Positions 6,007 through 13,944 are shown, counted from the first letter of the stretch. The stretch: 18,328 nt of DNA from Candidatus Cibiobacter qucibialis (GCA_004000625.1 SAUS01000054.1:1-18328), one strand, 5' to 3'. The notes: a model not told the origin generated them from the letters alone. A program made the numbers and translations.

Positions 6007-7284
6007 TCATTTTTTGAACTTATCACCCTTGATGCGCTGCCAGTAAGCGGCGGCGGCCTGCTCATTTTTGTTATCGCCAAACTGGTAATACTGGCGGTCC
6101 CGGATGGCATCCGGCAGGTACTGCTGGTCCACCCAATGGTTGGCAAAGTCGTGTGCATACTGATAATGCTGGCCTTTTACTGCGGCATCGGCGCCATCAT
6201 AATGCTTATTTTGCAGCTGCCGCGGGATCGGGCCGCTGCGGCCTGCCCGCACATCTGCCAGCGCACGGTCAATGGCGGCTTCGCCCGTGTTGGATTTGGG
6301 GCTGGTCGCCACCAAAATTACCGCGTCCGCCAACGGAATGCGCGCTTCCGGCAGGCCCAGCATGTTGGCAGCATCCACAGCCGCTTTTACGATCGGGATG
6401 ATCTGCGGGTAAGCAAGGCCAACATCCTCGCAGGCGCACACCATCAACCGGCGGCAGGCGCTGGGCAGGTCCCCCGCTTCCAGCAGCCGGGCCAGATAGT
6501 GCAGCGCTGCATCCGGGTCCGACCCGCGCATCGACTTCTGATAGGCCGAAACAATATCATAATGGTCATCGCCCTCTTTATCGTATCGCATGGCGGTACG
6601 CTGGGCCACCTGCGTGACCATTTCCAGCGTAACCAGCCGCGTGCCATCCTGCACGGGGGCTGCGTTGACGGCAAATTCCAGGTTGCCCAGCGCCTTGCGC
6701 ATATCGCCGCCCGCGCTTTGGGCCAGGTATTCCAGCGCATCCACCGGGATGTTGACCGGCGTACCGTCACTTTCGCCCAGGCGCTGGGCGGCGTGTTTCA
6801 CGCCTTCGGCAATATCCTCTGCCGTCAGGGATTTGAACTCGAACACTGTGCAGCGGGATAACAGCGCGTTATATACATAAAAGTATGGGTTCTCGGTCGT
6901 GGAGGCAATCAGCGTCACGGTTCCCTGCTCCACGCATTCCAACAGGCTTTGCTGCTGGCGCTTGTTGAAATACTGGATCTCATCCAGATAGAGCAGAATT
7001 CCGTTGGCGGCATGCAGGGTGCCAATATCGCCCAATACGCTTTTGATATCGCTGGTGGAAGCGGTAGTACCGTTCAATTTATACAGCCGCATACCGCTGT
7101 TGGCCGCAATAATGCTGGCCACGGTGGTTTTGCCTACGCCGGACGGGCCGTAAAAAATCATATTGGGGATCACGCCTCTGTCAATGGTGCGGCGGAACAC
7201 CTGGCCGGGGGCCAGGAGATGGCGCTGGCCGCACACTTCATCCAAAGTGCGCGGGCGCAGGCGTTGGGCAAGCGGTTCCTTCAT
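6007..7284 (-). CDS. rarA: Replication-associated recombination protein A (RarA/MgsA), AAA+ ATPase
   Basis: AAA+ clamp-loader-like ATPase of 425 residues, the normal length for RarA. The Walker A motif GPSGVGKT is at 46-53, Walker B ends in Asp100-Glu101 (LLYLDEIQ), sensor 1 is STTENP (127-132) and the arginine finger is probably Arg143 in LSRC. The N-terminal PLAQRLRPRTLDEVCGQ box is characteristic, and the C-terminal tetramerisation region carries the typical HYDGADAAVKGQHYQYAHDF-like stretch. RarA acts at stalled forks with SSB. ATG at 7284 follows AAAGGAG. The gene is alone on its strand, divergent from nth. Confidence 0.95.
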   Translation of the reverse strand: MKEPLAQRLRPRTLDEVCGQRHLLAPGQVFRRTIDRGVIPNMIFYGPSGVGKTTVASIIAANSGMRLYKLNGTTASTSDIKSVLGDIGTLHAANGILLYLDEIQYFNKRQQQSLLECVEQGTVTLIASTTENPYFYVYNALLSRCTVFEFKSLTAEDIAEGVKHAAQRLGESDGTPVNIPVDALEYLAQSAGGDMRKALGNLEFAVNAAPVQDGTRLVTLEMVTQVAQRTAMRYDKEGDDHYDIVSAYQKSMRGSDPDAALHYLARLLEAGDLPSACRRLMVCACEDVGLAYPQIIPIVKAAVDAANMLGLPEARIPLADAVILVATSPKSNTGEAAIDRALADVRAGRSGPIPRQLQNKHYDGADAAVKGQHYQYAHDFANHWVDQQYLPDAIRDRQYYQFGDNKNEQAAAAYWQRIKGDKFKK

Positions 7285-7587
7285 GGGGGTACTCCTTTAT
7301 GTTACCTTTATATATAAGGAAATATATTCTAAACTTCATTCCAAGCGGCAGACATGCACCGACGCTCAAAATCCTTTGTGAGCAAAAAATTATGTTCGCG
7401 TGCCGCCCCGGCATGAGAAGGTAGGTTTTTGTGAGGGAGCAAGGGGCAGCGGCCCCTCTTTTGAAGCTTTGCAGCATTAGAGGGCGGCACCATGCTACTT
7501 GCATTATAAACGCTATCCGTGGTAGAATCAAGCCGTAAGCCCCGCCGGCCCGCGCGCCGGGAAGAGATAAAAGAGAGTGTGACCCCC
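7285..7587. other. Divergent rarA-nth intergenic region
   Basis: About 300 bases without a credible gene. The rarA side is AT-rich (TATATATA near 7309-7330) and probably holds its promoter, but no confident -35/-10 pair was found. Near the middle are two small hairpins, TGCCG/CGGCA at 7401-7413 and AGGGGC/GCCCCT at 7442-7457. The nth promoter lies at 7499-7528. The stretch 7420-7495 resembles neither flank and could be a repeat remnant. Confidence 0.55.
7499..7528 (+). promoter_or_regulatory. Promoter of the endonuclease III gene
   Basis: TTGCAT at 7499-7504 and TAGAAT at 7523-7528 are separated by 18 bases, giving a leader of about 50 bases before the ATG at 7588. Confidence 0.6.
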
Positions 7588-8247
7588 ATGGAGATTCATG
7601 ATAAAAAACAGCTGGCCGCCATCTGCATTGAGCGGCTGAAAAAAGAATACCCACTTTCGGACTGTACGCTGGATTACGAGCACGCCTGGCAGCTGCTGGT
7701 GGAAGTGCGCCTTGCTGCACAGTGCACCGATGCCCGCGTGAACGTTGTGGTACAGGATCTGTTTGCCAAATACCCGAATGTGGCCGCTTTGGCCGCCGCG
7801 GAGCCGGAGGAAATTGAAGAGATCGTGCGGCCCTGCGGACTGGGGCGCAGCAAGGCGCGTGATATCAGCGCCTGTATGCGGATGCTGCGCGACAAGTATG
7901 ACTGCAACGTGCCCGATGATTTTGACGCCCTGCTGGAACTGCCCGGCGTTGGCCGCAAAAGTGCCAACCTGATCATGGGCGATGTGTTCGGCAAGCCCGC
8001 CATTGTAACGGACACCCACTGCATCCGGCTGTGCAACCGCATTGGGCTGGTGGATAACATCAAGGAACCCAAAAAGGTGGAAATGGCGCTGTGGAAGATC
8101 ATTCCCCCGCAGGAGGGCAGTGATTTCTGCCACCGGCTGGTGGACCATGGCCGCGCCGTGTGCACCGCACGCACCACACCGTATTGTGAGCGCTGCTGCC
8201 TGCGGGATGTGTGCCGCTATGCGCATGAAGAAGGCAAAGCGGACTGA
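7588..8247 (+). CDS. nth: Endonuclease III (DNA glycosylase/AP lyase)
   Basis: Base-excision-repair enzyme of 219 residues for oxidised pyrimidines. The helix-hairpin-helix LPGVGRKSA (118-126) contains the catalytic Lys124, and Asp142 in TDTH is the general base. The [4Fe-4S] loop is Cys192, Cys200, Cys203 and Cys209. The first spacing is seven residues, where E. coli Nth has six; an extra Cys204 lies next to the third ligand. The ATG at 7588 is chosen because homology begins there; the ribosome site (AGAGAG about 11 bases away) is weak, and the GTG at 7579 is possible. It reads away from rarA, another genome-maintenance gene. Confidence 0.94.
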   Translation: MEIHDKKQLAAICIERLKKEYPLSDCTLDYEHAWQLLVEVRLAAQCTDARVNVVVQDLFAKYPNVAALAAAEPEEIEEIVRPCGLGRSKARDISACMRMLRDKYDCNVPDDFDALLELPGVGRKSANLIMGDVFGKPAIVTDTHCIRLCNRIGLVDNIKEPKKVEMALWKIIPPQEGSDFCHRLVDHGRAVCTARTTPYCERCCLRDVCRYAHEEGKAD

Positions 8248-8306
8248 AGCAAGGAACGCACCACATCACACCACGCCTTTTATTTGCCTGCTTTTTTATA
8301 AAACAC

Positions 8307-8336
8307 TTGGTTTTTGGCTTTGGGGTATGCTATAAT
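8307..8336 (+). promoter_or_regulatory. Promoter of the GntR/HutC regulator
   Basis: TTGGTT at 8307-8312 and a consensus TATAAT at 8331-8336 are 18 bases apart, with TGC just before the -10 box making an extended -10. No clear terminator for nth lies between 8248 and this promoter. Confidence 0.75.
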
Positions 8337-8392
8337 AAGAGTACGACTTTTGCGGCCTGTACCGGCACGCACAGGAAAGTAGGAACCCGATT

Positions 8393-9148
8393 ATGGCAAC
8401 CAAACACCCCGACAGCGCCCCCCGCCTGGGCGGCGTATTGATTTCTAACCAGGTTGTGGCCGAGCTGCTGGAGCAGCTGCGCAACGGCATTTGGCAGGAT
8501 ACCGACCATCTGCCGCCCGAACTGGAGCTGGCCAACCGGCTGAACGTAAGCCGTACCGTTGTGCGCGATGCACTGAGTGAACTGGAACGTGCCGGCTACA
8601 TTGAGCGCGTGCGCGGCATTGGCACCGTGATCAACCGCGATGTGGTCAACCTGGCCCGCCGCATGGACCAGAAGTTTGAATTCACCCAAATGATCCGGGC
8701 GCGCGGCATGCAGCCCAACAGCGACGATCTGCGGGTATCGCGCCACACGGCAGATGCCGATGCCGCCCAGGCGCTGAACATCAGCCTGGATACCCCGGTT
8801 TATTACATCTGCCGCCGGGTGCTGGCGGATAACACCCCAGTATTATTTTCTACCGATATCGTGCCATGCTCGCTGTTCGGCACCACCCGCACCGATGGCA
8901 TTGACTTCACCCGCCCCATTTTCGATATTCTGGATGAAGCGTGCGGAATTCAGATTTCCAGCACCATTACCCATCTACGCGCCGCCATGGGGGACCCCGC
9001 CGTGCGCCATGCCCTGGCCCTGCAGCGTGATCAGGCCTTGTTGGAATTGAGCGAAACCTGCTATTCTCGCCTGTGCCGCCCGGTGCTGCGCTGCCGCACT
9101 TTTTATACGGACTTTTTTGATTTTGCACTGGTGCGCAAGCTGGTGTAA
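8393..9148 (+). CDS. GntR-family transcriptional regulator, HutC subfamily (UTRA domain)
   Basis: Regulator of 251 residues. Residues 16-80 form the GntR winged helix (LPPELELANRLNVSRTVVRDAL, then a wing with RGIGTVI). Residues about 100-245 fit a UTRA ligand-binding domain, with TPVYYICRRVLADNTPV, where ligand-binding UTRA proteins have L..R...G.P. The ATG at 8393 follows AGGAA at 8381-8385. It is transcribed from its own promoter and closed by a strong terminator, just ahead of the bile salt hydrolase gene. Control of that gene is a reasonable guess, but the ligand is unknown; most UTRA proteins bind sugars, amino acids or other small acids. Confidence 0.88.
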   Translation: MATKHPDSAPRLGGVLISNQVVAELLEQLRNGIWQDTDHLPPELELANRLNVSRTVVRDALSELERAGYIERVRGIGTVINRDVVNLARRMDQKFEFTQMIRARGMQPNSDDLRVSRHTADADAAQALNISLDTPVYYICRRVLADNTPVLFSTDIVPCSLFGTTRTDGIDFTRPIFDILDEACGIQISSTITHLRAAMGDPAVRHALALQRDQALLELSETCYSRLCRPVLRCRTFYTDFFDFALVRKLV

Positions 9149-9160
9149 ATCCACTTTTCT

Positions 9161-9205
9161 CCCGCAGGACCTGTTTACAAAGCAGGGCTGCGGGATTTTT
9201 TATTT
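9161..9205 (+). terminator. Rho-independent terminator after the GntR/HutC gene
   Basis: CCCGCAG (9161-9167) pairs with CTGCGGG (9188-9194), and CCTG (9170-9173) with CAGG just inside. The stem is followed by ATTTTTTATTT. It starts 13 bases after the stop codon. Confidence 0.88.
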
Positions 9206-9237
9206 GGCATAAAATTTCAAAAGTTCACAAAATCTTC

Positions 9238-9266
9238 TCGATAGCAGCGCTGCGCCGTGGTATAAT
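9238..9266 (+). promoter_or_regulatory. Promoter of the bile salt hydrolase gene
   Basis: A consensus TATAAT at 9261-9266 is preceded by TGG (extended -10). The -35 position, TCGATA at 9238-9243 with a 17-base spacer, matches the consensus at four of six bases. The gene therefore has its own promoter, separate from the regulator before it. Confidence 0.68.
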
Positions 9267-9311
9267 AACGTTAAAGACATCATTTACGATACGACCGGAG
9301 GGCTTATTTGT

Positions 9312-10286
9312 ATGTGCACTGCTGCAACGTACCAGACCAAAGATTTTTATTTTGGCCGCAACCTGGACTATGAATTCGGTTACGGCGAGACCGTCACCTT
9401 TACCCCGCGGCACTATCCGTTCCAGCTGAACGGCCTTGGCGTGCTGGACCAGCACTATGCCATTTTGGGCATGGCCTGCGTGCAGAATAACTATCCCCTG
9501 TATTACGATGCCATCAACGAAAAAGGGCTATGCATTGCCGGGCTGAACTTTGTGGGCAACGCCTGGTATTGCAAAGATGAACCCGGCAAAGATAATGTTG
9601 CCCAGTTTGAGCTGATCCCCTGGTTGCTGGGCCGCTGCGCTACCGTACAGGATGCCCGCACCCTGCTGGACCGCATGAACCTGGTGGATACCCCGTTCTG
9701 CGAAGGGCTGCCCGTTGCCAGCCTGCACTGGATGATTGCCGATCATCATGAGTGCATCACGCTGGAATCTACCAAAGACGGCCTGCATGTATATGATAAC
9801 CCCGCCGGTGTGCTGACCAACAACCCTCCGTTTCCCATGCAGCTGTTTGCTTTGAATAATTATATGCAGCTTTCCCCAAAGGCAACCGGCAACCACTTTG
9901 CACCCAACGTGCCGCTGAACGCTTACAGCCGCGGCATGGGGGCCATGGGTCTGCCGGGGGATCTTTCGTCTCAGTCGCGGTTTGTACGGGCGGCTTTCGT
10001 GCGCGCCAACTCCCGCTCCGGGGAAAGCGAAGCAGAAAGCGTGAGCCAGTTTTTCCATATTCTCGGCTCGGTAGAGCAGCAGCGCGGCTGCTGCGAGCTG
10101 GACAACGGTAAGTACGAGATTACCCTGTACACCAGCTGCTGCAATGCCGACAAAGGCATTTATTACTACACCACCTATGAAAACAGCCAGATCACCGCTG
10201 TGGATATGCACAAAGAGGACATGGACGGTACCGAGCTTGTCAGCTATCCGCTGGTAAAAGAGCAGCAGATCCGTTGGATGAAGTAA
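9312..10286 (+). CDS. bsh: Bile salt hydrolase (choloylglycine hydrolase), Ntn family
   Basis: Protein of 324 residues that hydrolyses glycine or taurine from conjugated bile acids (EC 3.5.1.24). It starts Met-Cys, so Cys2 becomes the N-terminal nucleophile after Met removal. Other expected active-site residues are present: Arg16 and Asp19 (GRNLD), Asn79 (GLNF), Asn170 (VLTNNP) and Arg223 (SQSRF). The C-terminal half, including YTSCCNADKGIYYYTTYENSQ, is very like Clostridium perfringens CBAH-1. The segment before GLPGD reads Ser206-Arg207-Gly208, a possible substrate-preference motif. There is no signal peptide. GGAGGG at 9297-9302 fixes the ATG. Penicillin V acylase is the alternative in this family, but the residues favour bile salts. 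Confidence 0.93.
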   Translation: MCTAATYQTKDFYFGRNLDYEFGYGETVTFTPRHYPFQLNGLGVLDQHYAILGMACVQNNYPLYYDAINEKGLCIAGLNFVGNAWYCKDEPGKDNVAQFELIPWLLGRCATVQDARTLLDRMNLVDTPFCEGLPVASLHWMIADHHECITLESTKDGLHVYDNPAGVLTNNPPFPMQLFALNNYMQLSPKATGNHFAPNVPLNAYSRGMGAMGLPGDLSSQSRFVRAAFVRANSRSGESEAESVSQFFHILGSVEQQRGCCELDNGKYEITLYTSCCNADKGIYYYTTYENSQITAVDMHKEDMDGTELVSYPLVKEQQIRWMK

Positions 10287-10371
10287 TTTTTGTCGCTATT
10301 TTCTTTTGCCTGTAGGGTCCCCGCCCGGCCACACCGCTTTCCTGCCGGATTGCCCACTTTATCATTTCTAT

Positions 10372-10543
10372 GGCAATACCGCACAATTCCCGCCTTACGG
10401 CTTAAGCACCGCTCCGGCGGCTGCGGCACGGCATCTGCGTTGCCAAAATACTCGATAATACACAAAGTATTATCTGCGCTTTTGGCTTAGCAGCTGCCGC
10501 ACCTCGCTCGCCGTATCGGCACTTAGAATTATGCGGTATTGCC
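10372..10543. repeat. Element B: complete 172-bp palindromic dispersed repeat
   Basis: The ends are 18-base inverted repeats with one mismatch, starting GGCAATACCGCA (10372-10389 and 10526-10543). Going inwards, further blocks pair in order: TGCGGCA (10422-10428) with 10495-10501, GCCAAAA (10442-10448) with 10480-10486, and GATAATAC (10454-10461) with 10467-10474 around loop ACAAA. The whole element is therefore an interrupted, nested palindrome. CTAT occurs directly outside both ends (10368-10371 and 10544-10547), possibly a target duplication. It has no coding capacity. Partial copies are at 1-55 and 18225-18328. It could be a MITE, or a BIME-like structured repeat. Confidence 0.88.
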
Positions 10544-10561
10544 CTATAAGAATATATAACC

Positions 10562-10610
10562 CCGCCGCTCGGATGCTGTGCACATTCCGGGCGGCGGAGT
10601 TTGGTTTTTG
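10562..10610 (+). terminator. Terminator between bile salt hydrolase and AraC genes
   Basis: CCGCCGCTCGGA (10562-10573) pairs over 12 positions, with one G-T wobble, with 10586-10597 around a 12-base loop, followed by AGTTTGGTTTTTG. Orientation fits transcripts coming through element B from the bile salt hydrolase gene. On the minus strand only GGTTATATATT follows, so it may also weakly stop AraC transcripts. Confidence 0.7.
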
Positions 10611-10615
10611 TTGCT

Positions 10616-11473
10616 TTATTTGCTGCGGTATTCCCGCGGGGTCATGCCATAGCGGCGCTTGAACAGGCGGTTAAAGTATGAAAGGTTATCAAACCCCACC
10701 CGGCCTGCGATATCCAGCACGGTGGCGTCAGTAATGCGCAGCAGTTCTGCGGCAAGGTTCAGCCGGTGGTCGTTCAGGTAGGCGGTAAAGCCCTGGCCGG
10801 TCATTTTTTTGAACCAGCGCATAAAATGGCTTTGGCTGCACCCGCAGGCTTCGGCGGCGTCCTCAATCCGCAGCGGGGTAGCATATTCCGCTTCGATCAG
10901 CTGCAAGACCGTTTTCAGGCGGCGGGTGTCAGTAGTATCCGCCGGGAGCGGGGTGCCGTGCTGGCCAATCAGGATGGACAAAAACCGCAGCAGCGCCCCT
11001 TTGATGGCCAGCTCATACCCGGCGGTTTTTACCTTGTTGGCTTCCTCCGCTTCCTGCAGGCAGGCCGCCGCCTGGGGATAGCCCGCCTCGCCGGGGATGA
11101 TGCGCGGCTGCAAAGCCATGCGGCCGCTTTGCAGCGGCAAAAGGTAGCGCTCGGCGCACAGATCATCCGCACCACCCAGCAGCTCCAGCTCAAAAATGAT
11201 ATTTTCGTATTCCATCACGGCCTGGCCGCGCTGGTGCAGGGCGTGGAGGGTGCCGGGGGCAAAAATGTAAATATCGCCCTGCTCCGCCGGGTAAGCGTTC
11301 ACACCGACCTGCACGATTCCGCTGCCTTTTTTAACATAGACAAGTTCCATACTGTCGTGCCAGTGCAACGGCACCTGCAAAAAGTCCCCCGGTATGGTGC
11401 AGGGGTAGATATTAAACGGGAACCGCACCGCACCATGGTGTTTGGTTTCCCGCAAGCGTTCCTGGTTTGGCAT
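10616..11473 (-). CDS. AraC-family transcriptional regulator with N-terminal cupin
   Basis: Regulator of 285 residues. The N-terminal half is a cupin sensor: LHWHDSMELVYVKKGSG with the two histidines of the cupin motif, then GDIYIFAPGTLHAL. The last 100 residues form the paired AraC helix-turn-helix region, with IEDAAEACGCSQSHFMRWFK as the first and VLDIAGRVGFDNLSYFNRLFK as the second, followed by the typical GMTPREYR end. ATG at 11473 is preceded by AAAGGGGG. It diverges from glycogen phosphorylase with nearly abutting promoters, so it may control that gene in response to a sugar; the ligand is unknown. Confidence 0.93.
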   Translation of the reverse strand: MPNQERLRETKHHGAVRFPFNIYPCTIPGDFLQVPLHWHDSMELVYVKKGSGIVQVGVNAYPAEQGDIYIFAPGTLHALHQRGQAVMEYENIIFELELLGGADDLCAERYLLPLQSGRMALQPRIIPGEAGYPQAAACLQEAEEANKVKTAGYELAIKGALLRFLSILIGQHGTPLPADTTDTRRLKTVLQLIEAEYATPLRIEDAAEACGCSQSHFMRWFKKMTGQGFTAYLNDHRLNLAAELLRITDATVLDIAGRVGFDNLSYFNRLFKRRYGMTPREYRSK

Positions 11474-11506
11474 GTTGTAGCCCCCTTTTGCATTCCTGAT
11501 GCTTGT

Positions 11507-11536
11507 ATTGTACCACAATCCGGCAGAATTGCACAA
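11507..11536 (-). promoter_or_regulatory. Promoter of the AraC-family gene
   Basis: On the minus strand, TTGTGC (11536-11531) and TACAAT (11512-11507) are 18 bases apart, with TGG before the -10 box (extended -10). Confidence 0.75.
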
Positions 11537-11559
11537 GAATTTTACCGATTTTGTATGAT
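11529..11559 (+). promoter_or_regulatory. Possible glgP promoter, back to back with the AraC promoter
   Basis: TTGCAC at 11529-11534 and TATGAT at 11554-11559 have a long 19-base spacer. The -35 box overlaps that of the divergent AraC promoter. GAATT is repeated at 11526-11530 and 11537-11541, one helical turn apart, which could be part of an activator site. Confidence 0.42.
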
Positions 11560-11611
11560 ATTCTGGATATAGCAAGAGGAAGTGCGGGCCGCACCGCAAG
11601 CTTCCCCACTT

Positions 11612-11649
11612 GAGGCCTGAACCAAAGGCGATACCAACGCCTTGGCCTC
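11612..11649 (+). promoter_or_regulatory. Structured 5' leader hairpin of glgP
   Basis: GAGGCC (11612-11617) pairs with GGCCTC (11644-11649) and AAGGCG (11625-11630) with CGCCTT (11638-11643). A 7-base bulge TGAACCA and a 7-base loop ATACCAA both contain ACCA. A second pairing, CCAA with TTGG (11642-11645), would exclude part of the outer stem. It lies 16 bases before AGGAGG and has no T-run directly behind it, so it is not a plain terminator. It does not match a riboswitch class I know. Confidence 0.55.
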
Positions 11650-11679
11650 TGCAAATTCATTTTTTAGGAGGAACCCGCT

Positions 11680-13944
11680 ATGCAGACCATGACGGAAACT
11701 TTACAGAAGCTGATCGGCAAGCCCCTTGTCGAATCCACCGACCAGGAAATTTACCTTGCCCTGCTGGATCTTGTGCGCAGCAAGAGCGCCGCACAGGTAC
11801 GTCCGGTCAACGGCCGCAAGCTGTATTATATCTCGGCTGAATTTTTGATCGGCAAACTGCTTTCCAACAACCTCATCAACCTCGGCTTGTATGATGATGT
11901 GCGTGATGCCCTTGCTGCCGCAGGCAAGAGCCTTTCCGACATCGAGGAAGTCGAGCCGGAGCCGAGCCTTGGCAACGGCGGTTTGGGCCGTTTGGCTGCC
12001 TGCTTCCTGGATTCTCTGGCAACGCTGAACCTGCCGGGCGACGGCATCGGCCTGCGTTACCACTTTGGCCTGTTCCACCAGAGCTTTGCCGACGGCTTGC
12101 AGAACGAACTGCCGGACCCCTGGCTGAACGAACATTCCTGGGCGGAAAAGACCGATATCACCTACCCCGTCACCCTGGCAGGCAAACCTTACACTGCCCG
12201 GCTGTACAAACTGGCCGTGACCGGCTACGAGGGCCGCACCAACACCCTGAACCTGTTTGACCTGGACACCATTGATGAAAGCATTGTGCATGACGGCATC
12301 CAGTTCGATAAAACCGCCATTGACAAAAACCTGACCCTGTTCCTGTACCCGGACGATTCCGACGAAGCAGGCCGCATGCTGCGCATCTACCAGCAGTACC
12401 TGATGGTCAGCGCCGGTGCCCAGCTGATTTTGGCCGAATGCGCCGCCCGCGGCTGCAACTACCATGACCTGGCCGATTACGCCGCCATCCAGATTAACGA
12501 TACCCACCCCAGCATGGTTATCCCCGAACTGATCCGCCTGCTGGGCGAAAAGGGCATCGAGTTTGACGAAGCCGTCAAGATCGTAACCGACACCTGCGCT
12601 TACACCAACCACACCATCCTGGCTGAAGCGCTGGAAACCTGGCCGCGCAGCTATCTGGACAAAGTTGTGCCCCAGCTGATGCCGGTGATTGAAAAGCTGG
12701 ATGCTGCCGCCAAAAAGCGCACCAATGATACCGGCCTTGCCATCATTGACGCCGACGACCGCGTGCACATGGCCCACATGGACATCCACTTTACCCATTC
12801 CACCAACGGCGTTGCCGCCCTGCACACCGAAATTTTGAAGGAATCCGAGCTGAACGGCTTCTATAAGCTGTACCCGGAAAAGTTCAACAACAAAACCAAC
12901 GGCATCACCTTCCGCCGCTGGCTGCTGGAATGTGACCCCGCACTGGTCAAAGAGATTGAATCCCTGATTGGCCCCGGTTTCCGCAAGGATGCCGCCGAGC
13001 TGGAAAAACTGCTGCCCTATGCCGAGGATGCCAATGTGCTGCAAAAGTTCTCCCAGGTCAAGGCCGACAACAAAAAGGCCCTGGCTGACTGGCTGGAGCA
13101 CACCCAGGGTGTGAAGGTTGACCCCACCGCCATGTTCGATATCCAGTCCAAGCGCCTGCATGAGTACAAGCGCCAGCAGCTGAACCTGCTCTACCTCATC
13201 CATCAGTATTTCGAGATTCGCGCGGGTCACACCCCGGCTGTGCCGCTGGTGAGCATTTTTGGTGCCAAGGCCGCCCCGGCTTACATCATCGCCAAGGATA
13301 TCATCCACGCTTTGCTGACCCTGTCCAAAGTGATTGCCGCTGATCCGCTGGTGGCCCCCTGGCTGCAGGTCGTGTTTGTGGAAAACTATAACGTGACCGC
13401 CGCCGAAAAGATGATCCCCGCCTGCGATCTTTCGGAGCAGATCAGCCTGGCCTCCAAGGAAGCATCCGGCACCGGCAACATGAAGTTTATGCTGAACGGC
13501 GCTTTGACCCTTGGCACCATGGACGGTGCAAACGTGGAGATCAGCCAGCAGGTTGGCAACGAGAACATCTACATCTTCGGCCAGACCTCCGGCCAGGTCA
13601 TCCACCGCTATGCTGCGGGCGATTACAACCCGGCAGACTGGTACGAGGGCGACCCCAACCTGCGCCGTGCCATCGACTTTTTGACCGGCCCCGAAATGCT
13701 GGCCGCCGGCAAGGAAGAAAACCTGGCCCGTTTGCAGCATGAACTGAAAACCAAGGACTGGTTCCAGACCCTGCCCGATTTCAACGCTTATGTGGTGCGC
13801 AAGGGTCAGGCTTTGTCTGATTATGCCTGCGACCCGCTGGGTTGGCGCCGCAAGTGCCTGATCAATATCTCCAAGGCGGGCTTCTTCTCCAGTGACCGCA
13901 CGATTGCAGAGTACAACAGCGATATCTGGCACCTGGGCGAATAA
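11680..13944 (+). CDS. glgP: Glycogen/starch/alpha-glucan phosphorylase
   Basis: GT35 enzyme of 754 residues that releases glucose-1-phosphate from alpha-1,4-glucans using PLP. Visible are the active-site stretch EPSLGNGGLGRLAACFLDS (about 90-112), RYHFGLFHQ, the IQINDTHP and TNHT segments, KRLHEYKRQ, and the PLP segment EASGTGNMKFMLNGAL, in which Lys602 binds the cofactor. The length is slightly below the 800 or so of E. coli GlgP and matches many clostridial forms. AGGAGG at 11666-11671 supports the ATG at 11680. It is a single gene with its own terminator; other glycogen genes are not in the window. The divergent AraC gene and the structured leader suggest two layers of control. Confidence 0.97.
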   Translation: MQTMTETLQKLIGKPLVESTDQEIYLALLDLVRSKSAAQVRPVNGRKLYYISAEFLIGKLLSNNLINLGLYDDVRDALAAAGKSLSDIEEVEPEPSLGNGGLGRLAACFLDSLATLNLPGDGIGLRYHFGLFHQSFADGLQNELPDPWLNEHSWAEKTDITYPVTLAGKPYTARLYKLAVTGYEGRTNTLNLFDLDTIDESIVHDGIQFDKTAIDKNLTLFLYPDDSDEAGRMLRIYQQYLMVSAGAQLILAECAARGCNYHDLADYAAIQINDTHPSMVIPELIRLLGEKGIEFDEAVKIVTDTCAYTNHTILAEALETWPRSYLDKVVPQLMPVIEKLDAAAKKRTNDTGLAIIDADDRVHMAHMDIHFTHSTNGVAALHTEILKESELNGFYKLYPEKFNNKTNGITFRRWLLECDPALVKEIESLIGPGFRKDAAELEKLLPYAEDANVLQKFSQVKADNKKALADWLEHTQGVKVDPTAMFDIQSKRLHEYKRQQLNLLYLIHQYFEIRAGHTPAVPLVSIFGAKAAPAYIIAKDIIHALLTLSKVIAADPLVAPWLQVVFVENYNVTAAEKMIPACDLSEQISLASKEASGTGNMKFMLNGALTLGTMDGANVEISQQVGNENIYIFGQTSGQVIHRYAAGDYNPADWYEGDPNLRRAIDFLTGPEMLAAGKEENLARLQHELKTKDWFQTLPDFNAYVVRKGQALSDYACDPLGWRRKCLINISKAGFFSSDRTIAEYNSDIWHLGE

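Larger units (their letters stand above)
10287..10615. other. Intergenic region holding the complete element B
   Basis: The 329 bases between the bile salt hydrolase gene and the convergent AraC gene contain 85 bases without recognisable signals, then element B (10372-10543), then a terminator hairpin (10562-10610). No credible gene was found. Confidence 0.8.

Noticed and set aside
7238..7720. Minus-strand frame of 160 codons across the rarA-nth gap
   Set aside because: It overlaps the start of both real genes, crosses two hairpins and the nth promoter, and has no recognisable domain.
10372..10543. Element B as a CRISPR repeat, tRNA-like gene or small protein gene
   Set aside because: There is no repeat-spacer periodicity, no tRNA cloverleaf and no open frame with a ribosome site; nested inverted blocks explain the sequence better.
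11701..13932. Open frame of 743 codons antisense to glgP
   Set aside because: It mirrors glgP on the opposite strand, has no family motifs or ribosome site, and is a product of GC-rich codon bias.
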